Positions 1 to 8,453 of a stretch of DNA of 64,000 nt are shown here, one piece after another. The first letter of the stretch is position 1. Every line of letters begins with the position of its first letter. Below the pieces are notes generated by a model. The model had not been told where the DNA came from. It ran no database searches and saw only the letters and a program-made list of their open reading frames with translations. The DNA comes from Flavobacterium proteolyticum (GTDB taxonomy: Bacteria > Bacteroidota > Bacteroidia > Flavobacteriales > Flavobacteriaceae): assembly GCF_015223105.1 (NCBI RefSeq), contig NZ_JADFTZ010000002.1, positions 248,001-312,000 on the forward strand. The letters are read 5' to 3'. Made by a program: the position numbers and the translations under genes.

Positions 1-1
1 T

Positions 2-796
2 TCAGACTATTGGAGAGCTTGTATGGAAATGTCGAATGGAAATCTATTGATTCCTATAACAAAAACTTTTATGTTAGTTTCTCAAGGCGAGTTTGATTAT
101 GCATACAAATACATTGAAATATTAAAACTTTTTGCAGACAAAGAAAGCATCTCAACTGACTATTTAAAAGAAATTGAGTTTCGATTAGAACTTTTCAACA
201 ATGAAATAAATGATGAAATTGCAAAAGGAATTACTGAGCATGACAAAAAAAACTATGACAAAGCAATTGAAATTTATCAAAATATTAAAAAAGTATATCC
301 AAATTCATCATGGAACTTGTACGAATTATATTTTTCACAAAACACAAAAGATCTAAATGATAAAAAAATTGAAACAAACGATAGATCACAATGGGATAAA
401 GCCAAAATAGAGATTTACCAGCACAATCCTTTATACAATATGGATGTTAGAGCGAGCAACCCAAAAGAAGGTTATTTATTATTTAGACGTCAAGAAATTC
501 AATCTTTATTTAAAAATAAAAATGAAATTCTAAATGACATATACAAATACGCTGATATTGCATTAGATTTAGGTGTATATGATTTTGCAGCACAGGTATT
601 TTGGCTAACTGCTCCTTATATGAAGAATGATTCTGAAAAAGCAATAAACATATATTTATACAGCTTAGAAAAGTTAGGCGTTAAAAATTTAAAAGAGAAT
701 TTTAAAGGAAATTTTACTTCAATTTTCAAAAAAATAGAAAAAGAAAAGGAAAAAGAAATGCAGGAGAATATATTATATAAAAACATGAAAAAATAA
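2..796 (+). CDS. TPR-like hypothetical protein, 5' end outside the window
   Basis: The frame is open from base 2, reading SDYWRAC before the first ATG at 23, so the real start most likely lies upstream and the gene is cut by the window edge. The visible part (257 residues from the first Met) is helical and has a TPR-like stretch (KKNYDKAIEIYQNIKKVYP). The C-terminal tail is very rich in Lys and Glu. It ends three bases before the next ATG, so it is probably co-transcribed with the thioredoxin-like gene. I do not recognise a specific family. A role as a helper in a thioredoxin or protein-folding operon is only inferred from the neighbour. Confidence 0.6.
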   Translation, partial: SDYWRACMEMSNGNLLIPITKTFMLVSQGEFDYAYKYIEILKLFADKESISTDYLKEIEFRLELFNNEINDEIAKGITEHDKKNYDKAIEIYQNIKKVYPNSSWNLYELYFSQNTKDLNDKKIETNDRSQWDKAKIEIYQHNPLYNMDVRASNPKEGYLLFRRQEIQSLFKNKNEILNDIYKYADIALDLGVYDFAAQVFWLTAPYMKNDSEKAINIYLYSLEKLGVKNLKENFKGNFTSIFKKIEKEKEKEMQENILYKNMKK

Positions 797-799
797 AAT

Positions 800-1318
800 A
801 TGAAAAAACTAGCATTAGTATCAATTCTTTTTCTTTTCAATCTTGTATCAGCACAAGACAATGTAAATTATGAAAAAACAAACATTTTAAAGGTTGGAGA
901 TAAACTACCAATGTTTAGTTATCTAAATGAAAAAGGAGAATCGAAAAACATATCAGAGCATAAAGGAAAAATAATCCTTATTAATTTTTTTGCCACTTGG
1001 TGTGGTCCGTGTATGCAAGAAATGCCACACTTAGAATCTGAAATTTGGAATGTCTATAAAAACGATAATTTCATTTTGATGAGTTTTGGTAGAGAGCACA
1101 AATTAGAAGAAACCAATGCTTTTATCGCAAAGAAAAAATTCACTTTTCCTATTTATCCTGATGAAGCAAGAGCCATTTATAAACTTTTCGCAACACAATT
1201 CATCCCAAGAAATTATCTTATTGACGAAACAGGGACTATTATTTACACATCAATAGGATTCAAACAAGATGATTTTGATGAATTGAAAACGAAAATCAAA
1301 GCATTGTTAAATAAGTAA
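800..1318 (+). CDS. TlpA-like secreted thioredoxin-fold protein
   Basis: A 172-residue protein with a Sec signal peptide (MKKLALVSILFLFNLVSAQ, cleavage likely near residue 18), then a TlpA/ResA-type thioredoxin fold. The active-site motif WCGPC places the redox cysteines at residues 68 and 71, and the cis-Pro region reads FIPRNYLI. Such proteins act outside the inner membrane as thiol-disulfide oxidoreductases. In Bacteroidota, secreted TlpA-like proteins often follow genes of unknown function, as here, where the upstream TPR-like gene stops three bases before this ATG. The reduced partner cannot be read from the sequence. A terminator-like hairpin follows. Confidence 0.9.
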   Translation: MKKLALVSILFLFNLVSAQDNVNYEKTNILKVGDKLPMFSYLNEKGESKNISEHKGKIILINFFATWCGPCMQEMPHLESEIWNVYKNDNFILMSFGREHKLEETNAFIAKKKFTFPIYPDEARAIYKLFATQFIPRNYLIDETGTIIYTSIGFKQDDFDELKTKIKALLNK

Positions 1319-1337
1319 AAAAAAACCTTTAAATATT

Positions 1338-1374
1338 AATCCTGCCAGGTTTCAAAAACCTCTCAGGATTTTTT
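1338..1374 (+). terminator. Rho-independent terminator after the TlpA-like gene
   Basis: AATCCTG (1338-1344) pairs with CAGGATT (1364-1370), and the inner arm AGGTTT (1347-1352) pairs with AAACCT (1356-1361). A run of T follows. Confidence 0.8.
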
Positions 1375-1400
1375 GTAATTTTATATTTTATAAAAATAGT

Positions 1401-1799
1401 ATGACACTCTCAATCGAAACTCCAGCTTTATTATTCTCCGCAACCTCGTTAATCCTATTAGCTTATACTAATCGATTTTTAACGATTGCTCAAATCATCC
1501 GTAACTTGAAGAAAAACTACGACGACAATCATAACAAAAGCATTTTACTGGAAATCAAAAATTTAAACTTACGATTAACGCTAATCCGTTACATGCAACT
1601 TTTTGGAGTAATGTGTTTGTTCTTATCTGTTTTTGCAATGTTGCTACTTTATATAAATCATGGAGATTTTGGAATTTATCTATTTGGAGGTAGTTTATTT
1701 TGCTTATTGATTTCATTAGGAATCTCATTTTGGGAGATAAGTATTTCTGTCAATGCATTAAGAGTTCATTTAAAGGATTTATCAGAAGATGTCGAATAA
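1401..1799 (+). CDS. DUF2721 family membrane protein
   Basis: 132 residues with an N-terminal hydrophobic segment (about 8-24), a charged helical region, and two strong membrane segments (about 65-85 and 92-112). The opening MTLSIETPALLFSATSLILL and the later RLTLIRYMQLFGV fit the DUF2721 family, small inner membrane proteins of unknown function found in many proteobacteria and Bacteroidota. It stands alone between two terminator or promoter signals, so it is probably its own transcription unit. No catalytic motif is visible. Confidence 0.8.
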   Translation: MTLSIETPALLFSATSLILLAYTNRFLTIAQIIRNLKKNYDDNHNKSILLEIKNLNLRLTLIRYMQLFGVMCLFLSVFAMLLLYINHGDFGIYLFGGSLFCLLISLGISFWEISISVNALRVHLKDLSEDVE

Positions 1800-1801
1800 T
1801 T

Positions 1802-1832
1802 TTTGACTCTTTATTAAACCTTTTTAATTTTA
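1802..1832 (+). promoter_or_regulatory. Bacteroidota-type promoter for the Trp/Arg-rich protein
   Basis: TTTG (1802-1805), exactly 19 bases, then TAATTTTA (1825-1832). This is one base from the consensus TTTG-N19-TAnnTTTG. The expected start site is near 1839, giving a leader of about 30 bases before the ATG at 1869. Confidence 0.65.
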
Positions 1833-1868
1833 TAATGTCAAATTCATAATAAAAAAAGTATTTTAATT

Positions 1869-2690
1869 ATGAAAAAATTATCTGTTTTTTTGTTGCTAAT
1901 TCTTGGAATTACAGCAAGCTTTGGTCAAGAAAATGATAAAAATGATTTTCCTGAATTTACTGGTGACAATTTTAGTTTAGAAGGTGCTTTGGCATTATTT
2001 AAAAAAGCAAATTCACTAGAAGAATTTGAAAAATTAATCAATGAAGAAAACAATAATGTTAATAATCTTGATTTAAATAATGATGGCGAAACAGATTACA
2101 TTGTAGTGCAAGATATACAAGAAAAAGACACACATGTAATTGTTTTAAGTACTTTTTTAAACGAAAAAGAAAAACAAGATATCGCAATTATTGGAATTGA
2201 AAAAACGGGAAATGAATCAGCCATCTTACAAATTGAAGGTGATTCAGAATTATATGCTGAAAACACCATTATTGAACCTTTTGAAATAGATGAAAAAATG
2301 GAAAAATCAAAAGGAGGTCCCAATGCATTGGAAATTACACCAACAGGAGTTGTAGTAAATGTTTGGTTTTGGCCAAGTGTGCGCTTTTTATATGCACCAG
2401 GTTATGTCGTTTGGGTTTCTCCACATAGATGGGGATTCTATCCAAGATGGTGGAAGCCATGGAGACCATATCGTTACTCTGTATTTTATGGAAGATGCGC
2501 ACAGCATCGCGTATATTATCACAGAACGGCAACACATAGAGTTGTTGTCGCTAGAAAAGTATATTCCCCAAGAAGAAGCAGATCAACTATAGTAGTTCAT
2601 AACAGAAGAGGAACAACAGTTGTACACAAAAACAAAAGAGGAAAAACTACAGTTGTTAAAACAAAACGTCGTGGTGGTGCTAGAAGGTAA
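1869..2690 (+). CDS. Secreted two-part protein: acidic N half, Trp/Arg-rich basic C half
   Basis: 273 residues with a signal peptide (MKKLSVFLLLILGITASFGQ). Residues about 21-155 are acidic and include DLNNDGETDY, a calcium-loop-like motif seen in FG-GAP or EF-hand-like loops. From about residue 165 the protein changes sharply: a Trp- and Pro-rich stretch (WFWPSV, RWWKPWRPYRY) is followed by a strongly basic tail with RR and KR pairs to the C terminus. It has its own promoter and a bidirectional terminator. I do not recognise a named family. The basic tail could bind DNA, lipopolysaccharide or peptidoglycan outside the inner membrane, but this is inference. Confidence 0.75.
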   Translation: MKKLSVFLLLILGITASFGQENDKNDFPEFTGDNFSLEGALALFKKANSLEEFEKLINEENNNVNNLDLNNDGETDYIVVQDIQEKDTHVIVLSTFLNEKEKQDIAIIGIEKTGNESAILQIEGDSELYAENTIIEPFEIDEKMEKSKGGPNALEITPTGVVVNVWFWPSVRFLYAPGYVVWVSPHRWGFYPRWWKPWRPYRYSVFYGRCAQHRVYYHRTATHRVVVARKVYSPRRSRSTIVVHNRRGTTVVHKNKRGKTTVVKTKRRGGARR

Positions 2691-2714
2691 CGACAATTTA
2701 TATAAAGATGAAAT

Positions 2715-2745
2715 AAAAATCTCGTTTAGATTAAACGAGATTTTT
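2715..2745. terminator. Bidirectional terminator between convergent genes
   Basis: A perfect 14-bp stem (2715-2728 with 2732-2745) with a 3-base loop; the core is ATCTCGTTTA. A-run and T-run flanks make it work for both strands, between the gene ending at 2690 (+) and the gene ending at 2747 (-). Confidence 0.9.
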
Positions 2746-2746
2746 A

Positions 2747-3343
2747 TTATTCAATAACCCACAACAAAACTGGTTTTACTGATTGTTGTAAACGTTCATC
2801 TAACTTTTCCATAAAAGCATCCGAAACTGCTGGACAACCCCAACTTAAAGGACTGTGTCGCGGATAAATTTCTTTGTTTTTAACCGCGCTCCAAGAATGC
2901 AAAACCACTACCCTTTTTACCGCATTTTTATTGGTTGATTCTAATCCGTGTAACCAATATTTAACGTTGATTCCCCACGAACTATAATCGCGACTTCCTA
3001 TTTTGTATTTCCCCTTCATCGAGCAATGACTGTCTACTCTATTATCAAATTTTACCTTTTCCCATTTGTCTGGATTCTCTTCAAATTGATCGCAACTGCC
3101 ATGTGTAACCAAATTTTTATCCAACACTTTCTTACTTGCAAAATCATAAATAAAAAAACGATTCTTTCCAGAATGCACACTCAAATCAACTAAAAAATAA
3201 TACGATTCATTATAATTATTTTCTTTACAAAAGGAAGCTGCTTCTGCATGAATAGAACTGTAATCTTTTACAGCTAAAGGTTCTACTTCCGAATTATTAC
3301 AACATAAAAAACAAACGGCAATTAATAGTAAAAAATGCTTCAT
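2747..3343 (-). CDS. L,D-transpeptidase catalytic-domain-like lipoprotein (YkuD_2 type)
   Basis: The start is set at the ATG at 3343, giving 198 residues, because MKHFLLLIAVCFLCC is a lipoprotein signal peptide; ten further upstream residues in frame would spoil it. The C-terminal half holds VVLHSW and SPLSWGCPAVS, the region around the catalytic cysteine in the L,D-transpeptidase catalytic-domain family (PF13645-like). Such proteins are expected to act on peptidoglycan cross-links or lipoprotein anchoring outside the inner membrane. The protein is a little shorter than classical YkuD enzymes with accessory domains. The family call is firm; the substrate is not known. Confidence 0.8.
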   Translation of the reverse strand: MKHFLLLIAVCFLCCNNSEVEPLAVKDYSSIHAEAASFCKENNYNESYYFLVDLSVHSGKNRFFIYDFASKKVLDKNLVTHGSCDQFEENPDKWEKVKFDNRVDSHCSMKGKYKIGSRDYSSWGINVKYWLHGLESTNKNAVKRVVVLHSWSAVKNKEIYPRHSPLSWGCPAVSDAFMEKLDERLQQSVKPVLLWVIE

Positions 3344-3503
3344 AGAAATGGGATTAAAATAATATAACTCCACTTTCGAATTTTTATTTAAAACAATGAT
3401 GTTAAATTCGTACTAAAATTAAACCCTCAAAAAATCTTTCTTCATTTATCTATTCTCTTTTTTCTTTTTACCCTATCTTTGCGCCCCCTTAAAAATTTAG
3501 GAT

Positions 3504-4409
3504 ATGTCAAACAACAATATTATCAAAGGTGTTTTCTTGGTTGCATTAGGCGCAACGAGTTATGGTATGTTAGCTACTTTCGTTAAACTAGCTTACAAAG
3601 AAGATTTTACAACAGCCGAAGTAACTTCATCACAATTCATTTATGGAATTATTGGGATTTTAATCATCAACTTATTCCAACGCACTAAAAATAAAAATAC
3701 AGCAGCAAAAGCTTCTCCAAAAAATATTTTTCAACTAATGTTGGCCGGAACTTCATTAGGAATGACAAGTGTTTTTTATTATTTAGCTGTAAAATACATT
3801 CCTGTTTCTATTGGAATTGTATTGTTAATGCAAACCGTTTGGATGGGTGTTTTATTAGAATGGTTTTTGGATAAAAAAGCACCTTCTTTTCAAAAAATAA
3901 TTTCGGTAATCATTGTATTAATTGGAACAGCTTTGGCTATTAATATTTTCAAAATCGATTTTAATGACCCAACAATCGATTGGGCCAACGGATTATTCTG
4001 GGGATTATTAGCTGCTGCTTCTTTTACAACAACAATGTTCACAGCCAACAAAGTAGCATTAGGAATTTCTTCTGCACAAAGAAGTCTGTATATGTTATTA
4101 GGTGGTGCAGTTATCGTATTTGGTTTCAGCCTATACACGCAAGTTACTCCTTTCAACTTTGAAATTTTTGCGAAATGGGGAATTGTATTAGCCTTATTCG
4201 GTACAATAATTCCACCTATGTTATTAAACGCAGGATTTCCTCATACGGGAATTGGATTGGGAAGTATTGTTTCTTCTTTAGAATTACCCGTTTCGGTAAT
4301 GATGGCATTTTTTCTTTTAAACGAACAAGTATTATTCATTCAATGGATTGGAATTCTGTTAATTATTACCGCAATCGTAATTATGAACATACAATTCAAG
4401 AAAAAATAA
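3504..4409 (+). CDS. EamA/DMT-superfamily transporter
   Basis: 301 residues with about ten predicted membrane helices in two repeats of five, the layout of the EamA (RhaT-like) drug/metabolite transporter superfamily. GATSYGMLATFVKLAY near the N terminus and LLMQTVWMGVLLEW at the end of the first repeat fit the family. The transported substrate cannot be inferred. A -7-like box TATCTTTG lies at 3474-3481 without a good -33 element. A hairpin terminator at 4417-4441 ends the unit. Confidence 0.85.
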   Translation: MSNNNIIKGVFLVALGATSYGMLATFVKLAYKEDFTTAEVTSSQFIYGIIGILIINLFQRTKNKNTAAKASPKNIFQLMLAGTSLGMTSVFYYLAVKYIPVSIGIVLLMQTVWMGVLLEWFLDKKAPSFQKIISVIIVLIGTALAINIFKIDFNDPTIDWANGLFWGLLAAASFTTTMFTANKVALGISSAQRSLYMLLGGAVIVFGFSLYTQVTPFNFEIFAKWGIVLALFGTIIPPMLLNAGFPHTGIGLGSIVSSLELPVSVMMAFFLLNEQVLFIQWIGILLIITAIVIMNIQFKKK

Positions 4410-4416
4410 ATAAATT

Positions 4417-4441
4417 AGCGATGTAATTCATCGCTTTTTTT
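4417..4441 (+). terminator. Terminator directly abutting the alkB start codon
   Basis: AGCGATG (4417-4423) and CATCGCT (4429-4435) form a 7-bp stem with a TAATT loop, then T up to 4441. The next base begins the ATG of the downstream gene, so the hairpin occupies the place of its ribosome binding site. Confidence 0.75.
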
Positions 4442-5044
4442 ATGCTCGATTTATTCCCAAAAGAAAAAATAATACTTCCACTACCCGATGCGGTTTTTGA
4501 ATTTTATCCGAATTTCTTCAACAAAGAAGAAGCGGATTTACTTTGGGATAAATTACTAAACGAAACACCTTGGCAACAAGATGACATCACCATTTTTGGT
4601 AAGAAAATTGCCCAACCCCGATTAACGTGTTTGTTTGGAAACGAAGGTAAACCTTATTCTTATTCGGGTTTAACGATGCAACCTCATGCTTGGAATTCCA
4701 CTTTAATGTTTATTAAAGACAAAGTAGAACAAGTGGCTAATCACAACTTCACCACCGTTTTGGCTAATTTATACCGAAATGAAAAAGATAGCAATGGTTG
4801 GCACGCCGATAACGAAAAAGAATTAGGCCGAAATCCAATAATTGCCTCAGTAAGTTTTGGCGAAGAACGTAAGTTTCAATTGAAACACATTACCAACCCG
4901 GAAGCAAAAATGACCTTGAATTTAAACCACGGAAGTTTATTATTGATGAAAGAAGGAAGCCAAATTCACTACAAACACCAAATTCCGAAAGCCACACAAC
5001 CTAAAAATTCAAGAATAAATTTAACGTTTAGAACAATTCTGTAA
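4442..5044 (+). CDS. alkB: AlkB-like 2-oxoglutarate/Fe(II) dioxygenase
   Basis: 200 residues of the AlkB family, enzymes that oxidatively remove alkyl groups from damaged nucleic acid bases. The iron triad is visible: H121 and D123 in WHADNEK, and H179 in KHQIPK. The 2-oxoglutarate side chain contacts sit in RINLTFR near the C terminus. NLYRN is the usual strand before the HxD motif. The sequence is closer to the eukaryote ALKBH2/3 type than to E. coli AlkB. No other start exists upstream in a sensible place, so translation begins right behind the terminator hairpin of the transporter gene. Confidence 0.9.
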   Translation: MLDLFPKEKIILPLPDAVFEFYPNFFNKEEADLLWDKLLNETPWQQDDITIFGKKIAQPRLTCLFGNEGKPYSYSGLTMQPHAWNSTLMFIKDKVEQVANHNFTTVLANLYRNEKDSNGWHADNEKELGRNPIIASVSFGEERKFQLKHITNPEAKMTLNLNHGSLLLMKEGSQIHYKHQIPKATQPKNSRINLTFRTIL

Positions 5045-5182
5045 ATATTCCTCAAAAACGACAACCATCTTTAGAAAATTTTTAAAAATTTCAGAAAAAG
5101 TATTTGGCCTAATTTTTGAATTTATTTTTTTACTAATATTGAATTATTAACCAATAAACTAGACAGAAATAGTATTTACTTC

Positions 5183-5464
5183 ATGAAAAAGAAGAAAATT
5201 TCAGAATTCGACAACGAAACACTAGATAGAGTTGTTGCTATGGCGCAAGAGGAAAAAAAACCTTTTGAAGTTTTAAAAGAGGAATTCGGAGTAACAGAAA
5301 ACGAAGTTACCGAATTAATGCGAAAAAGATTGTCCAAAGATAATTTTGAACTTTGGAAAAAGAAAGTGACTGCGAGTAAGCCAAAACCGAAACCAATAAA
5401 ATATAACGAATTGGAAGACGAAGACTTAGACAGCAAATATTATTTCAAAAATAAATTCGACTAA
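5183..5464 (+). CDS. TIGR03643/DUF2805 family small protein
   Basis: 93 residues. The pattern LDRVVAMAQEEKKPFEVLKE followed by FGVTENEVTELMRKRLSK and FELWKKKV fits the TIGR03643 family, thought to contain a helix-turn-helix-like fold and of unknown function. The tail is acidic (NELEDEDLD). It has its own terminator and is not closely linked to its neighbours. A DNA-binding role is plausible from the fold but unproven. Confidence 0.8.
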   Translation: MKKKKISEFDNETLDRVVAMAQEEKKPFEVLKEEFGVTENEVTELMRKRLSKDNFELWKKKVTASKPKPKPIKYNELEDEDLDSKYYFKNKFD

Positions 5465-5468
5465 AATT

Positions 5469-5497
5469 AAAGCTCTTAACTAATTTAGAGCTTTTTT
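5469..5497 (+). terminator. Terminator after the TIGR03643 family gene
   Basis: AAGCTCT (5470-5476) pairs with AGAGCTT (5487-5493) over a 10-base loop, followed by six T. Confidence 0.8.
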
Positions 5498-5602
5498 ATT
5501 GGCACTAATTTGAAAGACTAAAACAATCCTATAAAATTTCTAAACACGAATTGTAACAATAATCCCATTTAATCTACTTATTGATAATTCAATTAAGATA
5601 AA

Positions 5603-7462
5603 ATGAAAAAAATAATACTATCCCTATCTATAATGGGATTTTTATGGAGCTGTAGTCCAACTCAAACGACTACAAAACAAAATGATGTTGCGGTGACTAT
5701 CGATTTAATCAATGTAAAAGACGACAAAGTAATGGTAACCGTTACACCTCCAACATTTACAAGTGAAACTGTAACTTTTCATTTCCCTAAAACAGTTCCA
5801 GGAACTTATTCAGAAGACGATTATGGGCGTTTTATTGAAAACGTAAAAGCTTTTGATGCTAAAGGAAATGCGCTTAAAATTGCGAAAATAGATGAAAACT
5901 CTTACTCTATTTCGGATGCAACTAAATTGGCTAAAATCACTTATCTAGTTAACGACACCTATGATACTGAAGGTGGTGCTGGTTTTGGAGAAAGCGAAGA
6001 TGTATTTTCTCCAGCTGGAACTAACATCAACGCCGGCGTTAACTTCATGTTGAACACACACGGATTCATTGGTTACTTCAAAGGAAAAGAAGAAACACCA
6101 TACAAATTAACCGTAACTCATCCTGAAACTTTAATGGGAGTATCTGCCATGACAGATTCAGACACAAGTGCAACTTCGGATGTATTTTATATGCCAAAAT
6201 ATGCAAGTTTGGTAGAAATGCCTATCATGTATTCAAAACCTGATTACACTTCATTCATGGTGGATGATATGGAAATTATCATCAGCGTATATTCTCCAAC
6301 AGGAAAATATACTGCAAAACAAATTACACCAAACATGGAAACGATGATGAAAGCACAAAAACGTTTCTTAGGCCCAATCAACTCTACAAAAAAATATGCT
6401 ATTTTATTGTATTTGTCTGATATGAAAGCTAAAGATGCAAAAGGGTTTGGAGCTTTAGAACATCCAACATCAACAACAGTGGTAATGCCAGAGATGATGG
6501 GATTAGAAATGTTACAAGAGCAATTAAAAGATGTAGTTTCGCACGAATTCTTCCATATTGTAACACCATTAACAATTCATTCAAACGAAATCCAATATTT
6601 CGACTTCAACAATCCTCAAATGTCAGAACATTTATGGATGTATGAAGGAGTTACCGAATACTTTGCCAACTTATTCCAAGTAAATCAAGGCTTAATTGAC
6701 GAAAAAGAATTCTTTGAAAGAATGGCAGGTAAAATTGCACAATCACGTCAAATGAATGACAACATGAGTTTTACTAAAATGAGTAAAAACGTATTGAATG
6801 CACCTTACAAAGATCAATACTTAAATGTATATCAAAAAGGAGCTTTAATTGCCATGTGTGTTGATATTTTAATTAGAGAAAATAGCAACGGGCAAAAAGG
6901 CATTTTAAATCTTATGCAAGAATTAGCCAAAGAATACGGAACTAAAAAAGCATTTAAAGACGATGAGTTATTCGCTAAAATCACTTCGTTAACATACCCA
7001 GCGGTTGGTGAGTTTTTAAACAAACACGTAGCAGGTGAAACTCCGATTCCATATGAGCAATATTTCGCAAAAATGGGTGTAACAGAAGCATCTATTGAAG
7101 TAGCAGGAAATCCATTCTTAAAAGGACAAAGAGAACCTTATATCACAGTAAATCCAAGTACAAAAGAGATTATGATTTTACCTGAAATCGAATTGAACGT
7201 GTTCATGACCACTTTAGGTTTGAAAAACAACGATACCCTTTTAGCTTTCAACGATAAAAGTTACAACTTAGACAATATCTACGATTTAATCATGGCGAGT
7301 ATGAACTGGAAAGATGGAGACGCTATTACCGTTAAAATTAAAAGAGACGGCAAAGAGCAAATCGTAAAAGGAAAAGTAGTAATGCCAAAAGAAAAACAAG
7401 ACGGCTACCAATCAACAGATGCTACTAAAAAAGCAGTTCGCGAAGCTTGGTTAAGAGGCTAA
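5603..7462 (+). CDS. Peptidase M61-family lipoprotein with a C-terminal PDZ-like region
   Basis: 619 residues. The start MKKIILSLSIMGFLWSCS carries a lipobox with Cys at residue 17, so the protein is probably lipid-anchored at the outer or inner membrane. The zinc motif HEFFH lies at residues 314-318 and the EGVTEY motif at about 348-353, both features of M61 glycyl aminopeptidase-like enzymes. The last 130 residues resemble a PDZ domain followed by a short tail, as usual in the family. Expected role: metallopeptidase acting on peptides at the cell envelope. It ends in a strong terminator and appears monocistronic. Confidence 0.88.
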   Translation: MKKIILSLSIMGFLWSCSPTQTTTKQNDVAVTIDLINVKDDKVMVTVTPPTFTSETVTFHFPKTVPGTYSEDDYGRFIENVKAFDAKGNALKIAKIDENSYSISDATKLAKITYLVNDTYDTEGGAGFGESEDVFSPAGTNINAGVNFMLNTHGFIGYFKGKEETPYKLTVTHPETLMGVSAMTDSDTSATSDVFYMPKYASLVEMPIMYSKPDYTSFMVDDMEIIISVYSPTGKYTAKQITPNMETMMKAQKRFLGPINSTKKYAILLYLSDMKAKDAKGFGALEHPTSTTVVMPEMMGLEMLQEQLKDVVSHEFFHIVTPLTIHSNEIQYFDFNNPQMSEHLWMYEGVTEYFANLFQVNQGLIDEKEFFERMAGKIAQSRQMNDNMSFTKMSKNVLNAPYKDQYLNVYQKGALIAMCVDILIRENSNGQKGILNLMQELAKEYGTKKAFKDDELFAKITSLTYPAVGEFLNKHVAGETPIPYEQYFAKMGVTEASIEVAGNPFLKGQREPYITVNPSTKEIMILPEIELNVFMTTLGLKNNDTLLAFNDKSYNLDNIYDLIMASMNWKDGDAITVKIKRDGKEQIVKGKVVMPKEKQDGYQSTDATKKAVREAWLRG

Positions 7463-7487
7463 ATTTAAGTTTGAAGGGGCACATATC

Positions 7488-7546
7488 TTGATTCTTGAAC
7501 TTGAATTTGAAATTGATTTTGAATTTCGCAATTGATATTGCACTTG
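7488..7546. repeat. Degenerate TTGAATTTGAAATTGAT-type intergenic repeat
   Basis: After the M61 stop codon comes a run of variants of TTGAAYTTGAATTTGAAATTG, ending in the small palindrome GCAATTGATATTGC (7529-7542). The periodicity is irregular. It looks like a decayed tandem repeat and lies just before the terminator. Confidence 0.4.
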
Positions 7547-7584
7547 AAAATCCTCAAAGTACTTAGTATTTTGAGGATTTTTTT
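7547..7584 (+). terminator. Terminator after the M61 peptidase gene
   Basis: AAAATCCTCAA (7547-7557) pairs with TTGAGGATTTT (7571-7581), 13-base loop, then T. Confidence 0.85.
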
Positions 7585-7662
7585 ATTTACTTTGCGAACA
7601 CAAATTAAAAATTCACGATGAAATCGAAGATTCACGAAATCCAAAATACAACAAATAAGACC

Positions 7663-8385
7663 ATGAGTAAAAAGATAGTTTTAGCCATAATTGCCGTAAT
7701 CACATTAGTAGCTTGTAATAATAAAGAATCCGATGCAAATGTGCATATTACAGGTAACATAAAAGGATTGAGCCAAGGAAAATTATATTTACAAAGAATA
7801 CAAGATTCTACTTTTGTAACTATTGATAGTATAATTATTAATGGCGATTCTAAGTTTGAAAGTCATATTAACTTAGATAGTCCAGAAATGTTATATTTGA
7901 ATTTAGACCGAGGACAAACCAAATCAGTTGATGACAATTTATATTTCTTTGCTGAACCAGGAAATATTCATATTGAAACTACCTTACAACATTTTTTCTC
8001 TGATGCTAAAATTACAGGATCAAAAAATCATGATTTATGGGTAAAGTTTGATAGTATTAACAAGCGTTTTAATGAAGAGAATCTAAAACTAATAACAAAA
8101 CGTCTTAGAAACGAAGTTAAGCCTAATCAAGCAACAGCAGACAGCATTGAACAAGCGTATCAAAAACTTTTAAAACGAAAATACCGTTACACAGCCCATT
8201 TTGCTGTTTCAAATGCAAACAAAGAAATTGCGCCTTACTTAGCACTTTCTGAAATTGCTGACATTAACACGCCTTATTTAGACACCATTCAAAAAAGCAT
8301 GACACCAGAAGTAGCGAAATCGAAATATGGAAAAATGTTAAATGAATATGTTAAGAAGAGAAAAGAAATTGAAGTTCAAAAATAA
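7663..8385 (+). CDS. DUF4369 lipoprotein
   Basis: 240 residues from the ATG at 7663. An in-frame ATG exists at 7618, but the 15 residues it adds come from a repeat-like ATTCACGA stretch and would bury the lipoprotein signal MSKKIVLAIIAVITLVACNN. The mature part (HITGNIKGLSQGKLYLQRIQ and later residues) is a DUF4369 domain, which in Bacteroidota usually precedes an AhpC/TSA thioredoxin domain. Here the thioredoxin domain is absent and the protein ends after a helical, Lys-rich region. Function unknown; location is likely the periplasmic face of a membrane. Confidence 0.8.
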   Translation: MSKKIVLAIIAVITLVACNNKESDANVHITGNIKGLSQGKLYLQRIQDSTFVTIDSIIINGDSKFESHINLDSPEMLYLNLDRGQTKSVDDNLYFFAEPGNIHIETTLQHFFSDAKITGSKNHDLWVKFDSINKRFNEENLKLITKRLRNEVKPNQATADSIEQAYQKLLKRKYRYTAHFAVSNANKEIAPYLALSEIADINTPYLDTIQKSMTPEVAKSKYGKMLNEYVKKRKEIEVQK

Positions 8386-8416
8386 AAAAAGCGGTCAATT
8401 TTTGACCGCTTTTTTT
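8384..8416. terminator. Bidirectional terminator
   Basis: GCGGTCAA (8391-8398) and TTGACCGC (8402-8409) with an A-run before and a T-run after. It serves the plus-strand DUF4369 gene and, through its A/T flanks, the minus-strand gene ending at 8454. Confidence 0.9.
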
Positions 8417-8453
8417 TAACTTTTAACATATAACGTTTATGTTAGGCTAATTT

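Noticed and set aside
2359-2592. Overlapping frame inside the Trp/Arg-rich gene
   Set aside because: No ribosome binding site and the main frame has the signal peptide and a matching promoter, so it is a shadow.
3344-3373. Longer start of the L,D-transpeptidase-like gene
   Set aside because: The added ten residues precede a perfect lipoprotein signal starting at 3343.
7618-7662. Longer start of the DUF4369 lipoprotein
   Set aside because: It would hide the lipoprotein signal and is made from repeat-like ATTCACGA DNA.
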